From positions 1 to 63,649 of the forward strand of contig CALXPB010000002.1 in assembly GCA_944390225.1 (NCBI GenBank): 63,649 nucleotides of DNA, in the 5' to 3' direction. The notes under the pieces were generated by a model, which was given only the letters and a program-made list of their open reading frames with translations, searched no databases and was not told the origin of the DNA. How positions within the stretch are numbered: position 1 is the stretch's first letter; each line of letters opens with the position of its first letter. Below, one piece after another: positions 42,909 to 52,134 of this stretch. Position numbers and translations under genes: made by a program. This DNA is from an uncultured Alphaproteobacteria bacterium (GTDB taxonomy: Bacteria; Pseudomonadota; Alphaproteobacteria; Rs-D84).

Positions 42909-43208
42909 TTATTCTGGCATCGGCACCCCTTCTGTCGCTTCACCCATAACCTTGTCTATCAATTCGTCTGCTTTTGATTTTGCATCACGATAAGCCGTCG
43001 CAACAATAGATGAAACAAACGACGCACCTTTTGATAGAACATCTTCTCTTATTGTTATATCTATCAAATCATATTTACCGGTCATATCAATTATACAAGC
43101 ACCGTTTTCTGCTATGCCCTTGACATGCATCTGAGCCAATTTATCCTGCGCAGCAGCAACCTTTTCTTGCAACGCATTAGCCTGTGCCATTAATTCATCC
43201 ATATCCAT
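42909..43208 (-). CDS. ybaB: YbaB/EbfC nucleoid-associated protein
   Basis: Encodes 99 aa from the ATG at 43208 (AAGGAG upstream). YbaB/EbfC proteins bind DNA as dimers. The Met/Gln-rich N-terminal helix and the DLIDITIREDVL stretch match the family. It usually follows dnaX but here follows pnp. The longer frame from 43238 has no ribosome binding site. Confidence 0.9.
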   Translation of the reverse strand: MDMDELMAQANALQEKVAAAQDKLAQMHVKGIAENGACIIDMTGKYDLIDITIREDVLSKGASFVSSIVATAYRDAKSKADELIDKVMGEATEGVPMPE

Positions 43209-43228
43209 TTTACTCTCCTTATTTTTTC

Positions 43229-43248
43229 TGCCCCGCATATGCGGGGCA
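43229..43248. repeat. 20-base palindrome between pnp and ybaB
   Basis: TGCCCCGCATATGCGGGGCA is a perfect palindrome. It lies between the pnp stop and the ybaB ribosome binding site, and no U-run follows on the minus strand. It would fold in RNA as a hairpin and may protect or separate the two mRNAs. Confidence 0.7.
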
Positions 43249-43254
43249 ATATAA

Positions 43255-45423
43255 TTATTTCTCTATTTCTTTACCGGTTTTCTGATCAATACCTACCATA
43301 GACATACGCGTTTTTCCACGTTTATCGGCACCTAGATATTTTACGAAAACTTTATCTCCTTCTTTAATTTTCGTATCTTCTATCTTTGCGATTCTTTCAC
43401 CGGTTATCTCAGATATATGAACCATTGATTCAAAACCGTTCAAGATTTTTACGAATAAACCGAAATCTTTTATACCAGATACTGTACCTTCGTAAATCAT
43501 ACCGACTTCTGGTTCTGCGACAATATCTTTGATACGTTTCATGGCTTCTTCGGCTTCCTCTTTGCTGGTTGCCAAGATTTTTATTGTACCGTCATCGTCT
43601 AAATCAATCTGAGTATTCGTTTCACGCGTTAAAGCCTGAATAACTGCCCCACCCTTTCCGATTACATCGCGAACTTTGTCAGGGTTAATCTTCATAGAGT
43701 ATGCCTGTGGAGCAAACTCAGACACATGTGCACGCGGTTTTTTAATTGCTTTTTCAATTTTACCTAAAATGTGCATACGGCCTTCTTTTGCTTGCGCCAA
43801 TGCTTTTTCCATAATTTCAAAAGTAATAGACGTTATTTTAATATCCATCTGTAATGCCGTTATACCGTCTTTTGTACCGGTTACCTTAAAGTCCATATCA
43901 CCAAGATGATCTTCATCCCCCAAGATATCCGTTAAAATGGCATAATCGTCACCTTCTTTTATTAATCCCATAGCAATTCCTGCAACTGGGCTTTTTAGCG
44001 GGACCCCACCGTCCATCATTGCCAAAGTAGCACCGCAAGTAGTCGCCATAGACGATGATCCATTAGATTCCAAAATATCGGAAACTACACGAATGACATA
44101 GTCGAACTCAGCACGACTTGGTACCATCGGATGAAGAGCACGCCATGCCAGATTTCCATGACCTATTTCACGGCGTCCGGGTGATTTTAAACCTTTTGCC
44201 TCGCCCACTGAATAACCAGGAAAATTATAGTTCAAAATAAAATCTTTTTCTTCTTCTCCGTCCAGCGATTCAATAGGTAATGCATCTTTACCGCCACCTA
44301 ATGTCAGCGATACTAACGCTTGTGTTTCTCCGCGAGTAAACAAAGCGGACCCATGCGCTCTTGGTAACAAACCCAGTTCAATTTCTATTGGGCGAACTGT
44401 TTTATTATCACGACCGTCGATACGAGGCTTGCCTGCAAGAATATTGCTACGCATAATATGCGCTGTTAAATTTTCTACTATTTCATCTGCCCACGATTCC
44501 AAAGTAGAAGTTGCAGTTGTCGATTCTGGTAGTAATTCAGGAATACGCGCCTTGGCTGCCGCATGAATATTACCAAGCGTTTCCAGACGTAATAACTTTT
44601 CCTTTATTTGTAACGCAGATTCTATCTCGCCAGAAAAAGATTCAAAATCTTTCTGCATAGTTATATATTCGTCAGATAATTCCGGTGTTTCCCAACGTTC
44701 TTTACCCGCTTTTTCTGCCAACTCGTTAATAGCAGAAATTACGGTCTGTTGCGCATCAAAGCCGAATTTTACTGCCCCCAAAGTTGTTGTTTCGTCCAAT
44801 TCACCGATTTCAGATTCAACCATCAAAACACCGTCTTTTGTTGCAGCAACAACCAAATCCATTTCAGAGTCTTCTGTTTCTTTCTTTGACGGGTTCAGTA
44901 AATATTTACCGTCTGCATATCCGACGCGCGCTGCACCTATCGGTCCTTGGAAAGGAACACCCGACAGAGCCAAAGCCGCACTGGATGCAATCATAGCCAA
45001 TATATCCGGCTGATTCTTTTTATCATAAGAAAAAACCTGAGCAATTATTTGAACCTTATTTTTAAAGGTTTCTGGGAACAAAGGACGAATAGGTCTGTCA
45101 ATTAAACGCGCAATCAAAGTTTCAGAAGTAGATGCTTTACCTTCACGTCTATCGCGCGAACCGGGTATCCGACCGGCAGAAGCAAATTTTTCTTGATAGT
45201 CAACAGTCAAAGGGAAAAAATCCTGTCCTTCAACCGCAGTTTTTTCTGCACATACCGTTGCCAAAACCATCGTTCCGCCCATAGTCGCCAGTACAGAACC
45301 GTTTGCTTGCTTCGCCATACGACCTGTTTCTAAACGCAATGTTTCATCACCGTATTTTACTTCAACTGCAACTGGATTGTTCAGTTGCGCTTTGCCATCT
45401 TTGTTAAATAAACCAAATAACAT
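43255..45423 (-). CDS. pnp: polynucleotide phosphorylase
   Basis: Encodes 722 aa from the second ATG at 45423; GGAG six bases upstream supports it over 45435. PNPase degrades and can tail RNA. Two RNase PH domains are separated by a helical linker, with ARLIDRPIRPLFP early and a catalytic region LTDILGDEDHLGDMDFK. The KH domain has GKGG and the S1 domain has GTVSGIKDFGLFVK. It lies in the truB-rpsO-pnp order. Its leader is highly structured (45453-45520). Confidence 0.97.
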   Translation of the reverse strand: MLFGLFNKDGKAQLNNPVAVEVKYGDETLRLETGRMAKQANGSVLATMGGTMVLATVCAEKTAVEGQDFFPLTVDYQEKFASAGRIPGSRDRREGKASTSETLIARLIDRPIRPLFPETFKNKVQIIAQVFSYDKKNQPDILAMIASSAALALSGVPFQGPIGAARVGYADGKYLLNPSKKETEDSEMDLVVAATKDGVLMVESEIGELDETTTLGAVKFGFDAQQTVISAINELAEKAGKERWETPELSDEYITMQKDFESFSGEIESALQIKEKLLRLETLGNIHAAAKARIPELLPESTTATSTLESWADEIVENLTAHIMRSNILAGKPRIDGRDNKTVRPIEIELGLLPRAHGSALFTRGETQALVSLTLGGGKDALPIESLDGEEEKDFILNYNFPGYSVGEAKGLKSPGRREIGHGNLAWRALHPMVPSRAEFDYVIRVVSDILESNGSSSMATTCGATLAMMDGGVPLKSPVAGIAMGLIKEGDDYAILTDILGDEDHLGDMDFKVTGTKDGITALQMDIKITSITFEIMEKALAQAKEGRMHILGKIEKAIKKPRAHVSEFAPQAYSMKINPDKVRDVIGKGGAVIQALTRETNTQIDLDDDGTIKILATSKEEAEEAMKRIKDIVAEPEVGMIYEGTVSGIKDFGLFVKILNGFESMVHISEITGERIAKIEDTKIKEGDKVFVKYLGADKRGKTRMSMVGIDQKTGKEIEK

Positions 45424-45452
45424 TTTTTTCTCCATTTTTTATTTCTTAAAAA

Positions 45453-45520
45453 CGCGAAGAAAAATCATTCATTTTTGCATTCTGCCTGTAAATGCAAGAA
45501 AGAACAATTTCTCCTTCGCA
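45453..45520 (-). promoter_or_regulatory. structured leader of pnp
   Basis: On the minus strand GCGAAG (45514-45519) pairs with CTTCGC (45454-45459), enclosing an inner stem TTGCATT (45491-45497) with AATGCAA (45475-45481). The predicted start, about 45520, is the first base of the outer stem. This resembles the E. coli pnp leader that RNase III cleaves for autoregulation. The resemblance is structural only. Confidence 0.5.
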
Positions 45521-45526
45521 ATCCCG

Positions 45527-45555
45527 ATTATAAAGAATATTTATGCTTTTGCAAA
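45527..45555 (-). promoter_or_regulatory. promoter of pnp
   Basis: On the minus strand TTTGCA (45550-45555), a 17-base spacer and TATAAT (45527-45532). It lies in the gap after the rpsO terminator, so pnp can be transcribed alone. Confidence 0.5.
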
Positions 45556-45559
45556 TAAA

Positions 45560-45590
45560 AAGTCCGGTAAAATTTACCGGACTTTTTTTA
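45560..45590 (-). terminator. terminator after rpsO
   Basis: AAGTCCGGT (45560-45568) pairs with ACCGGACTT (45576-45584), with a U-run on the minus strand. pnp lies downstream and has its own promoter. Confidence 0.8.
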
Positions 45591-45860
45591 CTTACGTAAA
45601 CCTAATTTTTTAATCAGATCTTCGTATTCCGAAACATTACGTTTCTTTATATACGTCAATAATTTCTTACGACGATTAACCATTAACAACAGACCACGTT
45701 TTGAGTGCTCATCTTTATGGTTATTTTTCATATGTTTCGTCAAATTACGAATACGTTCTGTCAAAACGGCAACCTGAGATGCGGCAGAACCACCGTTATC
45801 TTTTTCTGTCGTTTTAAACGCATTAATCAATTCAGATTTTTTTTCTTTTGTAACGGACAT
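45588..45860 (-). CDS. rpsO: 30S ribosomal protein S15
   Basis: Encodes 90 aa. S15 binds 16S rRNA at the platform. [36 protein letters not shown] and a C-terminal LIKKLGLRK match. It sits between truB and pnp, as is usual. Confidence 0.98.
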   Translation of the reverse strand: MSVTKEKKSELINAFKTTEKDNGGSAASQVAVLTERIRNLTKHMKNNHKDEHSKRGLLLMVNRRKKLLTYIKKRNVSEYEDLIKKLGLRK

Positions 45861-45877
45861 TACTTTTCCTTTTTCTG

Positions 45878-46750
45878 TTATATTGTTCGTTTCGGACGCA
45901 ACTGACCTTCTGACACAACACCTATACCGATAAAGATACCTTCATTATATACGCGTTTCAAACCGTCATTTGCGTTTGTTTTGATAAACCCACCGTGTTT
46001 ATAAAACTCTGTCGATTTATCGTCCAGATTTAGAACCGGAATGTCCCCCAGTCCAAAATCAATCGGTTTCAAGAAAATCTTGAAATCTGCACTATTATTA
46101 AACAGATTTTCTAAAAAATCAAGTTTTACCGCACTTTTTATATCAAAACCGTTTGTCAGAGTTCTGCGTATCATATCCACAGTCCCAAGAACCCCACATT
46201 TACGAGCAATATCACGTGCCAGCGCACGAACATAAGTTCCGCGACCGCAAACGACTTTAAAAGTCCAAGATTCTTGATTTTTCCCGATATATTCTAATGA
46301 ATATATTTTTACTTTCTTTGCAGGAATATCTATATTTTTGCCGGCACGCACCAACTCGTATGCTCTGCGTCCATCCACATGTACAGCACTATAAACTGGG
46401 GGTACCTGTTCTATCTCACCGATAAAATCGGACAAGATAGATATAACTTGCGCTTCTTCTGGGATAATATCTGTCCGTGCTATTTCTGCTCCCGTAATAT
46501 CAAGACTATCCGTTTCAAACCCAAACCGCATTGAAAATAGGTATTCTTTTTTCCCGTCTGAAATATCTTCTATAAAGGGTATCATTTTTGTTGCATCACC
46601 TAATGCAATTGGCAAAACACCCGACGCCATAGGATCAAGCGTACCGATATGTCCAAACCTTTTTACACCGAAAATACGCGCAATGTCCAGTCCTGCACTA
46701 CGACTGAACTTATTCGTCGGTTTATCTAAGATTATCCACCCAGAAGACAA
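45878..46750 (-). CDS. truB: tRNA pseudouridine synthase B
   Basis: Encodes 290 aa. TruB makes pseudouridine 55 in the T-loop of tRNAs. The catalytic motif [12 protein letters not shown] contains Asp39. [15 protein letters not shown] is another family motif. It precedes rpsO by 17 bases. rbfA, often upstream, is replaced here by two unknown genes. Confidence 0.96.
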   Translation of the reverse strand: MSSGWIILDKPTNKFSRSAGLDIARIFGVKRFGHIGTLDPMASGVLPIALGDATKMIPFIEDISDGKKEYLFSMRFGFETDSLDITGAEIARTDIIPEEAQVISILSDFIGEIEQVPPVYSAVHVDGRRAYELVRAGKNIDIPAKKVKIYSLEYIGKNQESWTFKVVCGRGTYVRALARDIARKCGVLGTVDMIRRTLTNGFDIKSAVKLDFLENLFNNSADFKIFLKPIDFGLGDIPVLNLDDKSTEFYKHGGFIKTNANDGLKRVYNEGIFIGIGVVSEGQLRPKRTI

Positions 46751-47254
46751 TTAACGTTCCTTTATCACAAATTTTCGATTTAATACAAAATCTAAGTACT
46801 CATCCAGTTTCGACTTCCCTGAATTAACAGATGGATATACTTGTTCCAAATTATTTTGTTTAATGACGATTAAATCTTCATCGTTATTTATTACCACAGA
46901 ATGTTTTTCATAATGATTTCTTCTCATAAAAGGAACTTCTATCTCATAATAACTATGTTGTGCCTGTTTTGAACGCATGTTTGCAGATCGCCCTATCCAT
47001 ATTCGCGGTCCCCACAAAGGCTCTGATTTAAGATTATAGCCGTCAACATCAAATATGAAACGCGTTCCCAGTCTAAATACAGGCGAACAATTATTAAGCG
47101 ATGGATTAATACCAATAACCTTACCGTTTTTTGTATATAATTTTGTAAAATTAAAATTTTTTATAAATTCTTTCAATTGCTCCGCATCATAGAATTCACG
47201 ATAAACGGTATTTAACAAATCTGTTTCAAAAACCACTAATGATTTTGTTTCCAT
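46751..47254 (-). CDS. unknown small protein, paralogue B
   Basis: Encodes 167 aa with no signal peptide or membrane helix. It shares FRLGTRFIFDVDGY and LWGPRIWIGRS with the gene directly upstream, so the two are tandem paralogues. The conserved core (LGTR..., WGPR..., G.S) lies in about residues 60-100. GAGG lies before the ATG. The stop abuts the truB start (46750). I do not recognise the family; a cytoplasmic role is likely. Confidence 0.6.
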   Translation of the reverse strand: METKSLVVFETDLLNTVYREFYDAEQLKEFIKNFNFTKLYTKNGKVIGINPSLNNCSPVFRLGTRFIFDVDGYNLKSEPLWGPRIWIGRSANMRSKQAQHSYYEIEVPFMRRNHYEKHSVVINNDEDLIVIKQNNLEQVYPSVNSGKSKLDEYLDFVLNRKFVIKER

Positions 47255-47256
47255 AT

Positions 47257-47751
47257 CTAGTATCCTCGTATTTTATTTTCTTGTTTTTTTAATTTTTCTA
47301 TTTTGGTCAAATACTTTATAAATTCATTTTGATTAATCTCTCTTTTAGGCCAAATTTGACACAGGTTATTTATATCAAAAATAGCGTCTGCCATTCCCTT
47401 ATAGAACCGAATTTCTTTATATTCCCTATAAACAAATGACGAATATTCTGATTTTTCCAAGGAATCCAAAGGTACGACCGCAAAAATTCGCCCTTTCGAA
47501 TCTGTACGAACTGAAAGCCCGACCAAAATCCTTGGTCCCCATGTTATATCAGATTTCAACAGTTCTCCATTCAACTTTATATAACGTCTTGTACCAAGTT
47601 GAATTTCCGGCAGAGAGTTAAACTTACTCATGATATGAGGCGATAAAAAATTAACATTTTCTAAAAAACTCTTTAAACAACGCGAGTTAAAAAATTCTTT
47701 ATAGGTTGATATGAAGTCAGATTTTAACACATATAAAGTTTTTAATTTCAT
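47257..47751 (-). CDS. unknown small protein, paralogue A
   Basis: Encodes 164 aa from the ATG at 47751 (GGAG six bases before). The longer frame from 47808 has no such site. It shares IQLGTRRYIKLNGE and TWGPRILVGLS with the next gene and a similar N-terminal layout (DFISTYKEFF versus DLLNTVYREFY). It is Lys-rich at the C-terminus. The next gene's start is two bases after its stop. Family unrecognised. Confidence 0.6.
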   Translation of the reverse strand: MKLKTLYVLKSDFISTYKEFFNSRCLKSFLENVNFLSPHIMSKFNSLPEIQLGTRRYIKLNGELLKSDITWGPRILVGLSVRTDSKGRIFAVVPLDSLEKSEYSSFVYREYKEIRFYKGMADAIFDINNLCQIWPKREINQNEFIKYLTKIEKLKKQENKIRGY

Positions 47752-47853
47752 AAAAAACTCCTTAACCGAAAAGGTTCTGTTTTTCTCTCTCCTTCGGCTT
47801 GGAAACATTATCAGAATCTTTCGCCGTTATAAACCTTAAACAGGTTTGCCCTT

Positions 47854-50391
47854 TTATCCGAAAAGATTCAACTGAACCTTTTTATCTGGTTGAGCAACTT
47901 TATTACTTCCACATTGCGACTTATTATCAACAACGGCAGAATTAATATCTTCACATATATTCGCCTTATGTTCCTCCAAACCGGCCAAAATACTTTCTGC
48001 ACGTGCTACCACAGAAACTGGCATTCCCGCCATTTTCGCCACATGTATACCATAAGACCTATTTGCCACACCTGAAACTATTTTATGCATAAACACAATC
48101 TCATTATTATGCTCGCGTACATCTATCGTCAGGCAAGATACATTTCCCATTTTCCCCGTCTCGCAACCGACCAGAGCCGTTAGTTCATGGTAATGCGTAG
48201 CAAAAAGAGTTCTTGGCTGTAAATCATTTAAGTACTCTAATACCGCCTGCGCAATCGCCATACCATCATAAGTAGCCGTTCCTCGCCCTATTTCATCAAA
48301 AATTATGAAAGATTCTTTTGTGGCACGACGTAGAATATTTGCAGTTTCACTCATCTCAACCATAAAAGTAGACTGCCCTGCGGCTAAATTATCCGATGCA
48401 CCTACACGACTAAATAATTGATCACAAATACCTATTGTTGCGCTTGTTGCTGGAACAAAAGCCCCCATATGAGCCAATACAACTAACAGCGCGTTCTGAC
48501 GCAAATAAGTAGACTTACCTGCCATATTAGGCCCTGTTAATAGTGCAATAGATTTAGCATTCAAATTGCAATCGTTCTTTACAAAGTTATCACCATGTTT
48601 ACGTAATACGGCCTCTATGACCGGATGCCGACCACCGACAATATCAAACGCAATATCTTCGGTAATTGTCGGTCGAACCCACGAATACCTGTCTGCAACC
48701 ACAGCCAAAGAATACCAGACATCTAAGTCCGCTAATAATTCTGTGGTTGCCAATAAATCGTCAGATATATCTCGTATTTTCTGAATTAAATCGTTTATTA
48801 TATCTGTCTCTATTGCGGCAGACTTTTCGGCTGCACTACGAACATCATTATCTAAATCAATTAATTTAGCAGTCGTAAACCGCATATTCCCTGACATAGT
48901 CTGACGATGAATGAATCCAGATTCAGGTTTCATCAAACTTTCTGCACGAGCACTGGGAACTTCTATAAAATATCCTAAAATATTATTATACTTTATTTTT
49001 AAAGTATGAACACCTGTCGCTGCGGCATATTCTGCCTGCATACCGGCAATTGTTTCTTTTGCGCCGTGCGCCAGACTTCTCATATGATCCAAAGATACAT
49101 TAAAACCGTTTTTTATGACATCTCCGTCACGAAAAAACGTAGGTAATTCGTCTGCCAAAGCAGAATTTAGTTCCCACGCTAAATCGTCATGTGTGTTTAT
49201 CTCCGAAAATTTTGTAGCAAAATTTGAATCTAATTTTGTTGCCAGCATTTTAAAATTCGGTAATTCTATAAGGAAATCCGAAACATGTCGCATATCCCTA
49301 GGGGTTCCGCGTCCCGCCAATAATCTTGATAAACTGCGCCCTACATCCGGAACAGAAGATAACGCAACGGAAACGCTTGCCATAACGTCCGGGTTTAATA
49401 AGAAATGTCCGATATGTTCTTGTCTTCGTATAATTTCACCTATATCACCAGACAACGTACGCAAATAAGCCCGCAGTTTTCTGGCACCTGCCGCCGTTTT
49501 TGTGTTATCCAAGACATCAATTAAACAAGTTCCACCATCATTTATTGGCGCGTCTATTTCCAAACTTTTCCAAGTTGCAGAATCTACCAGCAATTGACGA
49601 CCAGATTTATATACATACGGAGCCCGAAAAGCAATTGATGCACCGCGTTGAGTATTAAACAAATACCCAGCCAACAAACCAACCGCATTATCACAGTTGG
49701 TCTTTTCCGTCTGGGTTCTAACTGTGCCACCAAATACCTGTGAAACTATCTGCCCTATGTCTGCACGATGATATAATTTTTCATACACAGGAGTTGTCTT
49801 GAATACATCACGTAAACGCAAAACAGTTTCATTTTCTGCCAAAGCCTCGGGGTAAATTACCTCTGCCGGATTAATTCGTACCAAATCATCCAGTATTTCG
49901 GCAGTCTGACCGACAAAAAATTCCCCAGTTGAAATATCACAACCGGCAATATCAAACAATCCGTCAGATAATAAAACAAAGGCAACCAAAAAGTTTGAGT
50001 TTTTAGGGGTTAATAAATTTTCATCCGTAAGAGTACCAGGTGTTAAAACGCGAATTACCTTTCTTTCTATAAATTTATGCCCGCGCGCTTTTGCCTCAGC
50101 CGGAGTTTCCATCTGCTCAACCAATGCAACGCGAAAACCAGCCCTGACCAAACGGCCAAAATAATTATCTGCCGCATGCCACGGAATACCGCACATCGGG
50201 ATATTTTCCCCCTCCCCGTCAGTACCACGTTGCGTCAAAACCAAACCTAAACTATCACTTATTATTTTTGCGTCCTCAAAAAACGCTTCATAAAAATCCC
50301 CTAACCTGAACATCAATAACGCATCTGGATTTTCCGCCTTTATATCTACGTATTGCTGCATTACAGGTGTTAATTTAGTTTTATCCGCCAC
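47854..50391 (-). CDS. mutS: DNA mismatch repair protein MutS
   Basis: Encodes 845 aa from a GTG at 50391. MutS recognises mismatches. The mismatch-reading GDFYEAF motif (31-37) is present. Walker A GPNMAGKST is at about 615-623, with DEIGRGTATYDG later. The C-terminus ends QLNLFG, a beta-clamp binding motif. It lies downstream of xseB, from which only 19 bases separate it. mutL is not in the window. Confidence 0.97.
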   Translation of the reverse strand: MADKTKLTPVMQQYVDIKAENPDALLMFRLGDFYEAFFEDAKIISDSLGLVLTQRGTDGEGENIPMCGIPWHAADNYFGRLVRAGFRVALVEQMETPAEAKARGHKFIERKVIRVLTPGTLTDENLLTPKNSNFLVAFVLLSDGLFDIAGCDISTGEFFVGQTAEILDDLVRINPAEVIYPEALAENETVLRLRDVFKTTPVYEKLYHRADIGQIVSQVFGGTVRTQTEKTNCDNAVGLLAGYLFNTQRGASIAFRAPYVYKSGRQLLVDSATWKSLEIDAPINDGGTCLIDVLDNTKTAAGARKLRAYLRTLSGDIGEIIRRQEHIGHFLLNPDVMASVSVALSSVPDVGRSLSRLLAGRGTPRDMRHVSDFLIELPNFKMLATKLDSNFATKFSEINTHDDLAWELNSALADELPTFFRDGDVIKNGFNVSLDHMRSLAHGAKETIAGMQAEYAAATGVHTLKIKYNNILGYFIEVPSARAESLMKPESGFIHRQTMSGNMRFTTAKLIDLDNDVRSAAEKSAAIETDIINDLIQKIRDISDDLLATTELLADLDVWYSLAVVADRYSWVRPTITEDIAFDIVGGRHPVIEAVLRKHGDNFVKNDCNLNAKSIALLTGPNMAGKSTYLRQNALLVVLAHMGAFVPATSATIGICDQLFSRVGASDNLAAGQSTFMVEMSETANILRRATKESFIIFDEIGRGTATYDGMAIAQAVLEYLNDLQPRTLFATHYHELTALVGCETGKMGNVSCLTIDVREHNNEIVFMHKIVSGVANRSYGIHVAKMAGMPVSVVARAESILAGLEEHKANICEDINSAVVDNKSQCGSNKVAQPDKKVQLNLFG

Positions 50392-50410
50392 GACTTTAAC
50401 CCACTTATTC

Positions 50411-50608
50411 TTATTTTGTTCCGACGTTTAATGTTTCTATTTTTAATTCCGCTTCTTTTAGCAATTGTTCACAGTAAGCCTTTAATTTTACCCCCTGTTC
50501 ATAAGCAGAAACAGACTCTGCCAAAGACAGTTCACCTGCCTCCATTTTTTTTACTAATTCTGTCAGTTGATTATAGGCCTCTTCAAAAGATAATTTTTTT
50601 TCGTCCAT
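50411..50608 (-). CDS. xseB: exodeoxyribonuclease VII small subunit
   Basis: Encodes 65 aa. The family pattern is present: LSFEEAYNQLTELVKKMEAGELSLAESVSAYEQG. AGAGG precedes the ATG. The large subunit gene xseA is not in the window. Likely cotranscribed with mutS. Confidence 0.95.
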   Translation of the reverse strand: MDEKKLSFEEAYNQLTELVKKMEAGELSLAESVSAYEQGVKLKAYCEQLLKEAELKIETLNVGTK

Positions 50609-50673
50609 TTATGCCTCTTTTATATACTGGGAAAGATACACAATAAAAAAATAAAACGCAAACAAAATAAACA

Positions 50674-50698
50674 AAAAACCTGCATAATGCAGGTTTTT
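50674..50698 (-). terminator. terminator of infC
   Basis: AAAAACCTGCA (50674-50684) pairs with TGCAGGTTTTT (50688-50698), followed on the minus strand by TGTTTATTTTG. It overlaps the infC stop. Confidence 0.8.
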
Positions 50699-51245
50699 AT
50701 TTAGCAGGGGAAATTAATATAGATTTTGTTCTTTCATCTGGTTTTGATTTAGATTCCAGAACGCCCTTTTCCCCTATTAAATCCAGAATTCTGGCGAATA
50801 AATCTGGCACAGCATCTTTACCACGCGCCAAAACAGCCTTTGAACCACGTGTCATAACAGATATTTTTACCTTATTACCTTCACCTAGAAATTCAAAAAC
50901 TTTTCTAAGTTTTATATTCAAATCATTATCTTCTATAAAAGGTTTTACCCAAACTTCTTTTACTTCAATAGTTTTTTGGTTTTTTTTCGCCTCGCTGGCG
51001 CGTTTTTTTTGTTCGTACTTGAACTTACCATAATCCATTATCTTCACAATGGTTACAGCGTCATTCGCGTTTAATTCAACCAGGTCAAGCCCTTCATCCA
51101 AAGCCATCTGTAACGCCTGTGATGTAGGCATAATACCAAGATTTTGACCATCTGCACTTATTACTTGCACCGTTTTTGCAAATATTCTGTTGTTTATACG
51201 CGGACCCATGTCACGACGATTATCACGGTTGTTATTTGTTTTAAT
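50697..51245 (-). CDS. infC: translation initiation factor IF-3, AUU start
   Basis: Encodes 182 aa from an ATT at 51245, 12 codons before the first ATG (51209). Shine-Dalgarno AAGGAG lies exactly six bases before this ATT, and none lies before the ATG. The ATT-initiated product begins MKTNNNRDNRRDMGPRIN, the basic N-tail normally seen in IF-3 before GPRIN. IF-3 proofreads initiation; in E. coli infC starts at AUU and is repressed by its own product, so the same circuit may operate. rpmI and rplT, usually downstream, are absent. Confidence 0.9.
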   Translation of the reverse strand: MKTNNNRDNRRDMGPRINNRIFAKTVQVISADGQNLGIMPTSQALQMALDEGLDLVELNANDAVTIVKIMDYGKFKYEQKKRASEAKKNQKTIEVKEVWVKPFIEDNDLNIKLRKVFEFLGEGNKVKISVMTRGSKAVLARGKDAVPDLFARILDLIGEKGVLESKSKPDERTKSILISPAK

Positions 51246-51257
51246 TGTATACTCCTT
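51243..51257 (-). promoter_or_regulatory. ribosome binding site and ATT start of infC
   Basis: On the minus strand AAGGAG (51252-51257), a six-base spacer and ATT (51243-51245). The site decides the start. Confidence 0.75.
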
Positions 51258-51283
51258 TTATAAGTTCATGCGGGAATTATTGA

Positions 51284-52063
51284 CTATTCATTTGAATTTT
51301 TCAACAAATTTTGCACAGTCTGTAATGCATTCCATGCTTCTCGTTTTGCATTCGGTTTTAACAGCAGATAATTAGGATGAAAAATCGGGACACAGACTGC
51401 TCCTGACTCCATTGTTATCACGTTCCCATGGTTACGAGGTAAATTTGCGCCCGCAATTTCGCTTGCCGCCAAAGTACCCAACGTCAAAATCACATGTGGT
51501 GACAACAATTCCAACGCCCGATTAACAAAGGGTCGCGCCAGATCCAATTCCGCTCTTGAAGGTGTTCTACCGCCTGGTGTACGCCAAAATACTAATGGTA
51601 TAATAGAAACATTCTCTCGCGTCATATTTATCGCCAGCAGCATTTTATCTAATAAATCTCCGACAGAACCAGACAAAATAACCCCGCAAGCATCGTCATC
51701 ACCGCTTGGTACATCGGTTATTATAACCAAACCGTTCGGTTTATCTGCAATACTCGGCAAAACAACATTCGTTACCCCAGAACGTAAAGGATGATTAAAT
51801 TCACCTATCATTCTCGTAAGAGATAAAATATCATTCGGACGCATAGCCATTGCAGTGGCAGTTTCGACAGATATCGCCGCAGTAGGTGCCACTGGTGGGA
51901 CAATAAATGTCTGTGTTCTTGATGAATTTTGCCCCGAAAAAATTGTATTGCCTGCACCAGACGATGCCTTATTTAAATCAGATAACATCATTGGTATATC
52001 ATTTAATTCCCAATTTACACCCGATGAATATAAATATTCTAAATCACAGTTCTGCACTTTCAT
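51284..52063 (-). CDS. uracil-DNA glycosylase-like protein (family 4 type)
   Basis: Encodes 259 aa. The SGSVGDLLDKMLLAINMTRENV stretch and the C-terminal HPNYLLLKPNAKREAW match family 4/5 uracil-DNA glycosylases, which remove uracil from DNA. The usual first motif (GEAPGxxED) is altered to DVPSGDDDACG. The four Fe-S cysteines expected in family 4 are not apparent; only three or so Cys are present (QNCDL, DACGV, AVCVP). AAGGGA precedes the start. It overlaps infC's leader region, which begins 38 bases downstream. Confidence 0.78.
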   Translation of the reverse strand: MKVQNCDLEYLYSSGVNWELNDIPMMLSDLNKASSGAGNTIFSGQNSSRTQTFIVPPVAPTAAISVETATAMAMRPNDILSLTRMIGEFNHPLRSGVTNVVLPSIADKPNGLVIITDVPSGDDDACGVILSGSVGDLLDKMLLAINMTRENVSIIPLVFWRTPGGRTPSRAELDLARPFVNRALELLSPHVILTLGTLAASEIAGANLPRNHGNVITMESGAVCVPIFHPNYLLLKPNAKREAWNALQTVQNLLKNSNE

Positions 52064-52134
52064 TTTCCCTTGCTTTTAAAAATCTTTTAATATAGACTAA
52101 AACACGAGTAACAAAAACTCAAGGGAGTATTTTC

